Assembly (NCBI GenBank): GCA_963763205.1
Contig: CAVXNQ010000018.1
Coordinates: 124,001-188,000, forward strand
Direction: 5' to 3'
Source of the DNA: DDH964 sp963763205
GTDB lineage: Bacteria > Desulfobacterota > Desulfuromonadia > Desulfuromonadales > DDH964
Length of the DNA: 64,000 bases
Program-made: the position numbers and the translations under genes
The notes under the pieces: generated by a model
Database searches by the model: none
What the model saw: only the letters and a program-made list of their open reading frames with translations
Told to the model about the DNA's origin: nothing
In this document: piece by piece, positions 16,474-25,300 of the stretch
Numbering within the stretch: position 1 is the stretch's first letter
Layout of the letters: each line of letters begins with the position of its first letter

Positions 16474-17643
16474 ATGATTGCAAGCGAGCAGCGGCCGATG
16501 CTGCGCTTTCTGCTCATCCAGACCACCGCCTCGGTGGTCGGTCTGCAATGCTGGCAGATCCTCTTCAACAACTTCGCGGTGGAGGTCGCCCGGCTCGACG
16601 GCCTGCAGGTCGGCGTCATCGGCTCGGTGCGCGAGATCCCGGGCTTTCTGGCGCTGCTGGCGGTCTTCGTCATGCTGGTGATCCGCGAGCATCGCCTCTC
16701 AGCCCTCTCCATCGTTGTGCTCGGCCTCGGCGTCGGTCTCACCGGGTTCTTCCCCAGCTATGCCGGCCTGTTGGTCACCACCCTGGTGATGAGCTTCGGC
16801 TTCCACTACTTCGAAACGACCAATCAGTCCTTGACCCTGCAGTATTTCAGCACCGCCGCCTCGCCCCTGGTCTTCGGCCGGCTGCGCAGCCTGGCCGCGG
16901 CGACCAGCATCGTCGTCGGCCTGGTGATCTTCCTGCTGAGCAAAAGCCTCAGTTACCGGGTCATGTACCTGGCTATCGGCCTGCTGGTCGCGGCGGCCGG
17001 CGTCTGGGGGTTGCTGCAGGACCCGACCCACCGGCAGGTCGCGCCCCAGCACCGCAAGATGATCTTCCGTCGCCGCTATGTCCTCTATTACTTTCTCACC
17101 CTCATGGCCGGCGCCCGCCGCCAGATCTTCGTCGCCTTTTCGATCTTCCTGCTGGTCAAGATCTTCCACTGCACGGTGACCGAGATCACCCTGCTCTTCG
17201 TGGTCAACAACGCCATCAACTACGTGCTGAGCCCCGCCATCGGCCGGGCCATCGTCCGCTTCGGCGAGCGCCGGGTCCTCTCGGTGGAGTATGGCGGGCT
17301 GATCGGCATCTTCCTGGTCTACGCCTTCAGCGGCTCGAAGTGGGTGGTGATCGGGATGTACATCCTCGACCACATCCTGTTCAATTTCGCCATCGCCATC
17401 CGCACCTACTTCCAGAAGGTCGCCGACGCCAGCGACATCGCACCGAGCATGGCGGTCGGCTTCACCATCAATCACATCGCCGCGGTCGTGATGCCGGCCA
17501 TCGGCGGAGCCCTGTGGATGATCGACTACCGCATCCCCTTCATCGGTGGAGCGGTCCTCAGCCTGGTCTCCCTGCTGGCGGTGCAGCGCATCCCGCGCAT
17601 CGATCTCAAAGATCGGGAAACCGTTGCCGGGAGCGCTGCCTGA
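16474..17643 (+). CDS. Major facilitator superfamily transporter
   Basis: A 389-residue inner membrane protein with about 12 hydrophobic segments, in two six-helix halves around a basic loop (residues 185-205, HRKMIFRRRY). Helix-linked loop VFGRLRSLAAATSIV and the C-terminal FTINHIAAVVMPAIGGALW are typical of MFS efflux carriers. ATG 16474 follows GGAAAGG; the longer open frame to 16330 lies over the upstream terminator and is not used. Substrate unknown. Confidence 0.85.
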   Translation: MIASEQRPMLRFLLIQTTASVVGLQCWQILFNNFAVEVARLDGLQVGVIGSVREIPGFLALLAVFVMLVIREHRLSALSIVVLGLGVGLTGFFPSYAGLLVTTLVMSFGFHYFETTNQSLTLQYFSTAASPLVFGRLRSLAAATSIVVGLVIFLLSKSLSYRVMYLAIGLLVAAAGVWGLLQDPTHRQVAPQHRKMIFRRRYVLYYFLTLMAGARRQIFVAFSIFLLVKIFHCTVTEITLLFVVNNAINYVLSPAIGRAIVRFGERRVLSVEYGGLIGIFLVYAFSGSKWVVIGMYILDHILFNFAIAIRTYFQKVADASDIAPSMAVGFTINHIAAVVMPAIGGALWMIDYRIPFIGGAVLSLVSLLAVQRIPRIDLKDRETVAGSAA

Positions 17644-17662
17644 GCAGCCCCCTCTCCGGCCG

Positions 17663-17857
17663 TTAATCGATCAGCCTCTCGATCAGCAGGCCGCTGACCA
17701 CCGAAAAGAGGATGATCTAGACCGAGACGATGAGTGAATAGCGCAGGCCGAAGTAATAGATCATCACCGGCAGGAAATGGATCTTGACGTTGCGTTTGTA
17801 GAGAAAGGCCGCCAGCAGAGAATTTTTGGCGCCATGCATCTGGAACTCGGCCAACAT
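17663..17857 (-). pseudogene. C-terminal fragment of a membrane permease with an in-frame TAG
   Basis: From MLAEFQMHGAKNSLLAAFLY onwards a membrane-protein C-terminus can be read (LPVMIYYFGLRYSLIVSV), interrupted by TAG at 17717-17719 and then continuing IILFSVVSGLLIERLID to TAA. The upstream part of the gene is missing. The pattern looks like the end of a predicted permease, but the family is uncertain. Both the truncation and the stop make it a pseudogene. Confidence 0.5.
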
Positions 17858-17951
17858 GGGGTAGAGGAGGTAAGGGGGACAGGGTCGAGAAAAAGGAACG
17901 AATTCACCCTCCTCCCCCTGCCGCCCCGAAACCCTGCCAGCAGCGCAGGGG

Positions 17952-18128
17952 TCAATAATGTTCATAATATTCGCCATGGTCCTCGTGATGCTCACCATGG
18001 TGCTCGTGGTATTCGCCGCGATGGTGTCTCCTCTCGTCTTCGTCCGGCCAGGGCCTGACGATGCATGCGGACAGATTGGTAACGGCTATCGTTGCAAACA
18101 AGAGTTTGGTCAGCCATGATTTTTTCAT
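17952..18128 (-). CDS. Small His-rich lipoprotein, 58 aa
   Basis: MKKSWLTKLLFATIAVTNLS is a signal peptide, ended by the lipobox LSAC (Cys22). The mature part after RPWPDEDERR is an almost pure His/Glu/Gly/Asp/Tyr tail with about a dozen histidines (HEHHGEHHEDHGEYYEHY). It would be anchored in the membrane facing the periplasm and is a candidate metal buffer (Ni, Zn, Cu). AGGGACGG precedes the start. It lies next to a broken permease fragment and may once have served that transporter. Function inferred. Confidence 0.7.
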   Translation of the reverse strand: MKKSWLTKLLFATIAVTNLSACIVRPWPDEDERRHHRGEYHEHHGEHHEDHGEYYEHY

Positions 18129-18157
18129 GATCCGTCCCTTTCCTGCGTTGCGGGGGA

Positions 18158-18433
18158 ATGCTGTCTACCTTCATGATACGTTTTCCCCGGCGTTGCCGTC
18201 CATGGGCGCGGGTTTGTCTTTGCCTGGTCCTGCTCAACTATCCTTACCGGTTCGTCGACGGGTACGCGCCCCACCAGAGCTCCGCATGGCTGCTGCTGGC
18301 CTGGGGGGGATTCTTAAAGCGCTTCAGCTCTTCGGGACTGAGGGCCGCCATTCTGACCACCTTGGTCCTGGTGATCGCCGGGCTCGTCGAGGCGCGAGAA
18401 AACCGCGCCTTCTTCGGAGCCGCGTACCGTTAA
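18158..18433 (+). CDS. Hypothetical membrane protein, 91 aa
   Basis: Arg-rich N-terminus followed by two hydrophobic segments (about 17-32 and 60-78). GGGGGA precedes the ATG. It overlaps the promoter region of the divergent His-rich lipoprotein. The W/G-rich AWLLLAWGGFL and VEARENRAFFGAAYR end suggest a real protein, but no family is recognised. A strong bulged terminator follows. Confidence 0.45.
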   Translation: MLSTFMIRFPRRCRPWARVCLCLVLLNYPYRFVDGYAPHQSSAWLLLAWGGFLKRFSSSGLRAAILTTLVLVIAGLVEARENRAFFGAAYR

Positions 18434-18493
18434 TATCGAAAATCCACCAGGGTGTTCCTGCCGTTCCTGTTCTGAACCAAGGCCGGTGCGAGG

Positions 18494-18547
18494 AAAAAGT
18501 AAGGGGCCGGCTGCCGGTCGGGAATGGCAGCCTGCCCCTTACTTTTT
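18494..18547. terminator. Long bidirectional terminator
   Basis: A bulged stem with outer arms AAAAAGTAAGGGGC / GCCCCTTACTTTTT and inner arms GGCTGCC / GGCAGCC, between two convergent genes. Confidence 0.8.
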
Positions 18548-18569
18548 TGGGCGCGAAAAAGAAAGCCGT

Positions 18570-18923
18570 TTAGCTGACACCTTGGCTGGCCTGGAATTCC
18601 TCGGGGGTCAGAGCCAGCACTCGGGTCGATTTGCCGTCCGGGTTGATCAGCAGTTCGATAATCCCCTTCTGCTTGTCGGATAGCCAGGCGTTGACGAAGG
18701 TCCACACGGGCAGGGAGTGGGGTTCGAACTTGGGCCCGACGAGCAGGGCATTCCTGAGAAATGCGACAACCCTCTCCTCGTTGGACCAGACCGGCAGGGA
18801 AAATCCCGCCCGGTCGAGTTCCTGGGTGTAGACCATATGCAGGTCGTTGCGGGCCACCCACACCTGTTGACTGGCTTCGACTTCTTCGAGGAATATTTTT
18901 TCTCCAAAATATTCGACGGTCAT
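18570..18923 (-). CDS. DUF2750 domain protein
   Basis: A 117-residue protein matching DUF2750: a VWVARND opening strand, SLPVWSNEERVVAFLRNAL in the middle, WTFVNAWLSDKQKG and the end ELLINPDGKSTRVLALTPEE. These proteins are small cytoplasmic alpha/beta proteins of unknown function. The start at 18923 (MTVEYFG) has AAGGGGG nine bases upstream; an in-frame ATG at 18932 sits too close to that site. Confidence 0.72.
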   Translation of the reverse strand: MTVEYFGEKIFLEEVEASQQVWVARNDLHMVYTQELDRAGFSLPVWSNEERVVAFLRNALLVGPKFEPHSLPVWTFVNAWLSDKQKGIIELLINPDGKSTRVLALTPEEFQASQGVS

Positions 18924-19135
18924 GTTGGCCATCCCCCTTAGCCGGCCGGTCGATGCTCCCCGTTGCCGCAACGAACGAAAGAAGGTTCCCCGGGAAAGCG
19001 CCCCGGGCGGCAACCGGAAACCCCCGGCAGGGCCTGCCGGCCTGCATCCCTTCGGGGGCGATCCTCTATGACTTAAAATGTATCATGAAAATACGGGCAT
19101 TGGGCCGGCCGCCGGGTGAGCGGTCGACGCCGGCT

Positions 19136-20332
19136 CTAGAGATCGCTGGTCATGATGAAGAGCGGCTGGCGCAGGAACGACTCGTACTTGGGGCGCAGGC
19201 GCTCGATGCTGTAATACTTCTCGACATCGACGACTTTTTTCCGGCCGGTGACGACGGTGATCGGCACCGTATCATAGCTGCCGTTGTGGATGCTCACCAG
19301 CCGTCCCGAGGTCCCGGCCAGGATCAGGTCGAGGGCGAGGTTGCCAAAAGCCATCGGCACGATGGAGTCGAGGGCGTCGGGGTCGCCGCTGCGCACCAGG
19401 TAGCCGAGGCGCTGGTTGAGTACGTTGATGCGCCGGCCCTGATTGTACTTCGGCGAAAGGTCCTTGAGCAGATTCGAGATCTGATCGCCGATGCCGCCCA
19501 GCTTGCGGTGGCCGTACTGGTCGACCTCCTCCCCCTCAAAGCTCATCCCCTCCTGGTGGCGCATCTTGGCCCCTTCCGAGACCAGCACCACCGAGTATTT
19601 GCTCGGGTGGTTGTTGCGGTCCTCGGTGAGCAGTCGCGCCAGTTGCTCGATGTCGAAATCGTGTTCGGGGATGATGCAGCGGTCGGCCGCTCCGGCCATG
19701 GTCGGCAGCAGGGCGCTGAAGCCGGCATAACGGCCGAAGACCTCGATCACCAGGTAGCGCTCGTGGCTGCCGGCCGAAGTGCGCAGCCGGTGGGTGAGCT
19801 CGATGGTGCGAGTGACGCAGGTGGAAAAGCCGATGCAGTAATCGGTGCCGGGCACGTCGTTGTCCATGGTCTTGGGGATGGCGACCACCTTGACCCCTTC
19901 CTCGTGCAGGCGCTGGGCGTAGCTGAGGGTGTCGTCGCCGCCGATGGGGATGAGAAAGTCGAGGCCGAGATACTCGATGTTTTTGAGCACGTCGGGGGTG
20001 ACGTCATTGACATCGGCGGTGTATCTGTCGCGCAGGTGTTCGGGGAGGTTGGCCTTGGGCAGGTGGCTCGGCCGGGTGCGCGAGGTATGCAGAAACGTGC
20101 CGCCAGTGCGGCCGGCGCGGTTGACGATGTCCTGGGTCAGTAGCTGCACGTTGGCGCTGTTGTCGGCCTGCGGGTTGGGGACCAGCTCCACCAGCCCGGC
20201 CCAGCCGCGGCGGATGCCGAGCACCCGGTAGCCTTCGCGCAGGGCGCGGATGGTGATCGCCCGGATAGCGGGGTTGAGGCCGGGGACGTCGCCGCCGCCG
20301 GTAAGAATACCGATGGTTCCTTTGTTGGCCAT
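19136..20332 (-). CDS. pfkA: Phosphofructokinase, probable PPi-dependent type
   Basis: A 398-residue phosphofructokinase that phosphorylates fructose 6-phosphate. GILTGGGDVPGLNPAIR (8-24) is the phosphoryl-donor loop. In place of the ATP-enzyme GGDG it has GGDDT (131-135), and PKTMDND at 153-159 has a Lys before the catalytic TxDxD. An Asp at the second position together with that Lys is the known signature of PPi-using enzymes. The substrate loops EVFGRYAGF and MAGAADRCIIPE are present. If correct, glycolysis here can be reversible at this step. Named pfkA by family; donor not tested. Confidence 0.88.
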   Translation of the reverse strand: MANKGTIGILTGGGDVPGLNPAIRAITIRALREGYRVLGIRRGWAGLVELVPNPQADNSANVQLLTQDIVNRAGRTGGTFLHTSRTRPSHLPKANLPEHLRDRYTADVNDVTPDVLKNIEYLGLDFLIPIGGDDTLSYAQRLHEEGVKVVAIPKTMDNDVPGTDYCIGFSTCVTRTIELTHRLRTSAGSHERYLVIEVFGRYAGFSALLPTMAGAADRCIIPEHDFDIEQLARLLTEDRNNHPSKYSVVLVSEGAKMRHQEGMSFEGEEVDQYGHRKLGGIGDQISNLLKDLSPKYNQGRRINVLNQRLGYLVRSGDPDALDSIVPMAFGNLALDLILAGTSGRLVSIHNGSYDTVPITVVTGRKKVVDVEKYYSIERLRPKYESFLRQPLFIMTSDL

Positions 20333-20497
20333 AACGAACCTCCTGTGGTCCGGAAAGGGTGATGGTGCCTGCTGCCCCTATCTTAGCGGAAGGGAAAGGT
20401 TTCACAATCGCCCCTCTCGTAAATCCGGCCCGGTCAGCTGGCGTGGGAGGTTGCAAAATTCGAATCCTCCACCTCCGGGCCTCGGTCCAGCCGGTAA

Positions 20498-20511
20498 TTG
20501 ACCCCCGTCAA
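20498..20511 (+). promoter_or_regulatory. Crp/Fnr-family operator upstream of ytfE/ric
   Basis: Perfect palindrome TTGAC-N4-GTCAA located 80 bases before the ytfE/ric ATG. It has the form bound by Crp/Fnr-family regulators, including HcpR/DNR types that control nitric oxide defence. Confidence 0.6.
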
Positions 20512-20590
20512 GGCCTTTTTCCCGGCAGCGCGCTATCCTCAAACCATGACAACGTTGACCCGAGGTCAGGACCCCAAAAGGAGATACGCC

Positions 20591-21322
20591 ATGCCAAGAT
20601 CAGCAGCTGAGCAGATGATTCCCCCTGCGGCAACCACCGTCGGCGCGGTCGTTGCCGAGGACTTCAGGACGGCCGACGTCTTCGCGAAGCACGGCATTGA
20701 CTTCTGCTGCGGCGGCAGGATTACCCTCGGCGAAATCTGCCGGGAAAAAGGGCTCGATCTGACCATGCTCCAGCAGGAACTGGCGGCGGCAAAAAGCACA
20801 GCCGTCGATCGCAGCCACGATTATGCGGCTTGGCCGTTGTCCTTTCTAGCCGATTACATCGTAAATACCCACCACGCCTATCTCAATGAAAACACTGCGC
20901 AGATCGCCGCCTATGCCGACAAGATCGCCGCGGTCCATGGCGCCCACCACCCCGAGGTGATCGAGATCGCCAAAATTTTCGCCGGGATCGCCGCCGATCT
21001 GGCAGCCCACCTGCGGGAGGAGGAAGAAATCCTCTTCCCGGCCATCAAGCGGATCGACGCCGCCCGCAAGGCCGGCGATCCGCCGCCGGCAGCAGCGGTG
21101 GCGGCGATCCGGGCCTCCCTCGCCAAGCTCGATGCCGAGCACCAGCAGATCGGCGATGCCGTCCACGCCATTCGCCACCTGGCCCACGGCTACGCGGTGC
21201 CGGACGATGTCTGCAACACCTTTGCGGTCACCTACGCAAAGCTTGAGGAGTTCGAGGACGACCTCCACAAGCACGTCCACCTGGAAAACAACATCCTCTT
21301 TCCGAAGGCGGCCCAGCTTTAA
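20591..21322 (+). CDS. ric: Iron-sulfur cluster repair di-iron protein (YtfE/RIC/ScdA)
   Basis: A 243-residue di-iron protein that restores Fe-S clusters after nitric oxide or peroxide damage. Residues 12-65 form the ScdA N-terminal domain with HGIDFCCGG; the rest is a hemerythrin-like bundle with iron ligands in NTHHAYL, HGAHHPE, HLREEEEILFP, DAEHQQIGD and HKHVHLENNILFP. ATG 20591 follows AAGGAGA. A Crp/Fnr-like palindrome 80 bases upstream fits control by nitrosative stress. It stands alone, with no hcp gene adjacent. Confidence 0.93.
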   Translation: MPRSAAEQMIPPAATTVGAVVAEDFRTADVFAKHGIDFCCGGRITLGEICREKGLDLTMLQQELAAAKSTAVDRSHDYAAWPLSFLADYIVNTHHAYLNENTAQIAAYADKIAAVHGAHHPEVIEIAKIFAGIAADLAAHLREEEEILFPAIKRIDAARKAGDPPPAAAVAAIRASLAKLDAEHQQIGDAVHAIRHLAHGYAVPDDVCNTFAVTYAKLEEFEDDLHKHVHLENNILFPKAAQL

Positions 21323-21372
21323 GGGGACGGTCCCGGTCCGAGTCGTGGGAGCGCCCCGCGGTCGGAACAAAC

Positions 21373-21410
21373 AGCAAGGCAAGTCGTCCCGATGAACGCC
21401 TTGCCTTGCT
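21373..21410 (+). terminator. Possible terminator after ric
   Basis: An 11-bp inverted repeat AGCAAGGCAAG / CTTGCCTTGCT with a 16-base loop, 50 bases after the ric stop; no clean T run. Confidence 0.4.
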
Positions 21411-21521
21411 GGGCTGATATTTTGAAAGCCTGCCGCGGCGCTCCCCATGCTATCTTCTGGCTTTCAAGGCCCAAAGCCCAAATGGATCCAGGGTCTGTGC
21501 CGTAACCTGTTAGGGGGATGC

Positions 21522-21767
21522 GTGTCTCAGGGAAAAACCACTGGTCGACACGAAGAGGGAATAGAGGTTCCGTACCAACGGATCGACCCGGGTACGCTGC
21601 GGAAGATGATTCAGGAGTTCGTGACGCGGGACGGGGCGGATTGGGGGGATGCCGGCGGTACGCTGGAGGACAAGGTGGAGCAGGTTCTCCGGCAGCTCAG
21701 AAGCGGGAAGGTAAAAGTCGTCGTCGACCTGCGTTCGCAGACGGCGAACATCATCGGCTGCCGCTGA
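21522..21767 (+). CDS. YheU-like family protein
   Basis: The segment VPYQRIDPGTLRKMIQEF followed by VTRDGADWGDAGG and a Lys/Val strand matches the small YheU family (about 70 residues, function unknown). The start is unclear: family members begin MxxPYx, which here would need ATA at 21561. The nearest ordinary start is GTG 21522 behind AGGGGG, giving 81 residues; an ATG at 21447 is also in frame. The ATA may be a sequence error or a non-standard start. Confidence 0.7.
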   Translation: MSQGKTTGRHEEGIEVPYQRIDPGTLRKMIQEFVTRDGADWGDAGGTLEDKVEQVLRQLRSGKVKVVVDLRSQTANIIGCR

Positions 21768-22304
21768 AGGGTCGGGTTTTCTCCCCGGAGAGACCGGGCA
21801 CGTCCGCGGCTCCTAAAAGCTGGGAATCCATCTCCGGACCGGCCGCAAGCGCCTGATCCGGATGCATTTCGTGGAAAAGGGACACCCCGTCGCGGGAGAC
21901 AGAAACTTCCGGAGCGGCGATCCCATTTCGAAACGGCTCGCCCTCCATGCCCCATCGATTTCCTTCATTCACCTCTATAGCGCTATAACGGCAGGATTAT
22001 GAGCTTCGATACCGGGATGCAGGAGGATTTGGTCAGGCTGCTCGGCAGGCCGTAACATATCTCCCTGATTGCAAGAGACGCCTATCTATTTAGCTGGGAA
22101 CAGCGTAGAATCAACAACTGACCTGCCCATCGGAATCACTGTTTATTCGTCATATCGAACCCTTCGATTACCGGTCATCTCCCTCCACCTCTTTTGCCAA
22201 ATCCCCTGGAACAGTCCGAACCGTTCCTTTCTGAGCATTTTCGTCCCGTGAAATTCTTCACCAGGGCCGATCTCTCAGACTGCGCAGTGAGTAAAGGACA
22301 AACA
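21768..22304. other. Intergenic region before the glucan synthase
   Basis: 537 bases. No gene supported. Contains a 12-bp palindrome TATAGCGCTATA at 21976-21987 that could be a regulator site. Confidence 0.4.
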
Positions 22305-25300
22305 GTGGGTATTGGCATTCTCATCGGTTACTTCGCAAAACAAGACGAAGCCCGCAGCGCTCTCCGGGAACTGGCGCAAAAAGGCTTCCGTCGCGCCGCC
22401 CTGGTACATAAGGATGCGGACGGAGCGGTGCGCATTGCAGACCCATGCCGCCGGCGCCGTGCCCTCGGGGCAACCCTGGCGGCCGCTCTCTTCGGTGGGA
22501 TCGGCGCTCTGGTCGCTCTGCTCCGGCATGGGTCGCAGGAGCTTCCCGCCTGGAGCCCTTTCGCCTCCCAAACCTTGACCCTGGCCTGTGCCGCGAGCGG
22601 CGCTCTGGTCACCCTGCTATGGCTGCGCCGATCCAGCCGTGGCGTCGAGCCGGGGGTCGTGCACGATCATGCCCGCTGGCTCGTCTCCGGGGAGTCCGTC
22701 CTCATTCTCCAGGCCCCGGTCGAATCGTTACCGATACCGCTGGCACTGCTGCGGGAAAGCGGCGAAATCCCTCCGGCGCTCTTCGTCATGCATCCCAAGC
22801 GCGAGCGACGGCTGAAGGCGCGGGGCATCGCGGTCAAGCTCTCCCCGACCCAGATTCAGGAACACGCTCAGCGCCATGCCGGCGAGCAGCAGGTGGACCC
22901 GCAGCCGCGGCAAACGACCGAGCTGCTCAAGCGCCTCAAACAGTCCCGACAATGGGTCCGTCAGGTCTGCGCGGATCTCACCGCGGCGAGCCGCCTGGAA
23001 CAGAAAGCCACGCCGGCCGCCGATTGGATACTGGATAACGAGTACATTCTGGAGGGGAACGCCCGCGATGTCCTGCTGAACCTTCCCCGAAACTTTTATC
23101 GGCAACTGCCCACGCTCGCCGCCGGTCCCTTCCGGGGGCTGCCCTGCATCTACGCTCTGGCCAAAGATCTGGTCTCCCACAATGATCTGCGCCTCGACCG
23201 GGAGAATGTCCTGGCGTTTATCGAGGCCCACCAATCCGTGCGGCCGCTGACGATCGGCGAACTCTGGGCCATGCCTCAGATGCTGCGCATCGCGCTGATC
23301 GAAGGCATCCGGAGTCTGGCCGTCACCGCCCTGGCGGACCTGCGCGAACGTCAGCTGGCCGACTTCTGGGCGAATCGGCTGATCGCCGCCAATCGCCGCG
23401 ATTCCAACCAGCTCTTCGCGATCCTGGCGGAACTTGCCAAAGCAGAGCCGTCTCCCAGCCCCTATTTCGGGGCGCAACTGGTCGTCCTCCTCTACGACGA
23501 GGCGGCGGCCCTGGCGCCGGTCCAGAGCTGGCTCGAGCGCACGCTCAAAACCGGCCTGCACGACCTCAACCTGCTTGAGCAGAATCGGCAGACCCGGGAG
23601 CAGTTGTCCTGCGGCAATGCCTTCACCAGCCTGCGCCAGCTGGCCCTTCTGGATTGGCGGGAGATCTTCGAGAAGCTCAGTCGGTTGGAGCAGATACTGC
23701 GCCGCGACCCGTCCGGGGTCTATGCCGGGATGGATTTCGCAACCCGTGACCGCTGTCGTCGGGCGATCGAAGAACTCGCCCGCGCTGCCGACCGAACCGA
23801 GGAAGAGGTCGCGACGCGCGTCCTGGAGCTGGCGACGCAGGCGGGGCGTGAAGCCGCTGGCGATGAACGGCGCAGGCACGTCGGCGCCTGGCTGACCGGG
23901 GAGGGACGGGCAGAGCTGGCCCGATTACTCCCCTGCCGCGAAGCGCGCCGATACCGCTGCCTGGAGTGGATCTATCGTCATCATGCCGCTGTCTATGCCC
24001 TCGGCATCGGCGGTTTTTCATCGCTGTTATTCACCTTGATCCTGGTCGGACCAGTCGGACGGGTCGGACTGGTCGAACGACTGGGATTGTTCCTGCTCCT
24101 GCTGATTCCCCTCAGCCAGCTGGCGATCGAGGTGGTCAATTACCTGATCACGCGCCTGCTGCGCCCCCGACCCTTGCCCAAGATGGATTTCGAGGCGGCG
24201 GGGATTCCCGATGCCTTCCGCACTCTGGTGGTCGTGCCGATGCTGCTGGTGAATGGGTCGACGGTTCGCGCCGAGGTGGAGAAGCTGGAGATCCGCTACC
24301 TGGCCAACAAGGAAGCCAATCTGCTTTTCAGCCTCTTTACCGACTACACGGATTCCGCCACGCTCTGCCGTGAGGACGACAGCCGGCTCCTCGAGCTCGT
24401 CAGCGCCTCCCTGGCAGAGCTCAACGGGCGCCATGGCGGCGAGCGTTTTTTCCTCTTCCATCGCGAGCGCACCTGGAGTGAATCCGAGCAGAAATTCATC
24501 GGCTGGGAGCGTAAACGGGGGAAGCTGGAGGAACTGAACGGTCTGATCGACGGCACGCGGCCCGAGACCGCCCCCCGTCTGGTTTACGTGGGCGACCCGG
24601 ACCAATTGGCGGACGTGCGCTTCGTCATCACCCTGGACAGCGACACCCAGCTGCCGCACGGCACGGCCCGCCGGATGGTCGAGACCCTGGCGCATCCCCT
24701 CAATCAGCCGCGCTTCGACGCCGCCGGGAACATCCTGGCCGGCTCCTACACCATCATCCAGCCGCGGGTGAGCCCGACCCTGCCGAGCACCAGCGCCTCT
24801 ACCTTCAGCCGGCTCTTCGCCGATGCGGTCGGCATCGACCCCTACAACCAGGCGGTCTCCGACGTCTACCAGGACCTGAGCGGCGAAGGGTCGTACCATG
24901 GCAAGGGGATCTACGATGTGCGCGCCTTCAGCCGCGTCCTCTCGGGACGCTTCCCCGAGGCATGGGTGTTGAGCCACGACCTGATCGAAGGGGCGCACGT
25001 CCGGGTGGGGCTGGCCAGCGATATCGAGCTCTACGATGAGTTCCCGCAGGGGTATCAGAGTTACAGCCAGCCGGGCCCATCGCTGGATTCGCGGCGACTG
25101 GCAGATCGCGGGGTGGATTTTTCCCCGCGTTCCCCAGGCTTCGGGCGGCCGGGGAGTCGAACCCCCTCTCCCTGCTGAGCCGCTGGAAGATCCTCGACAA
25201 CCTGCGCCGCAGTCTGCTCCCGGCCGCGAGTCTCGCTCTGCTGCTGGCCGCCTGGCTCATTTCCCCGCGGGTCGGCGGGATCGCCACCCTGGTCGTCGGC

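Noticed and set aside
17717..17719. In-frame TAG in the permease fragment as a recoded (pyrrolysine) codon
   Set aside because: The gene also lacks its N-terminal part and the TAG lies in a hydrophobic helix; simple decay explains it.
20445..20480. tRNA T-arm-like sequence TTCGAATCCTCC
   Set aside because: No matching anticodon or D arm upstream and no acceptor-stem partner; at most a chance match or a very old attachment scar.
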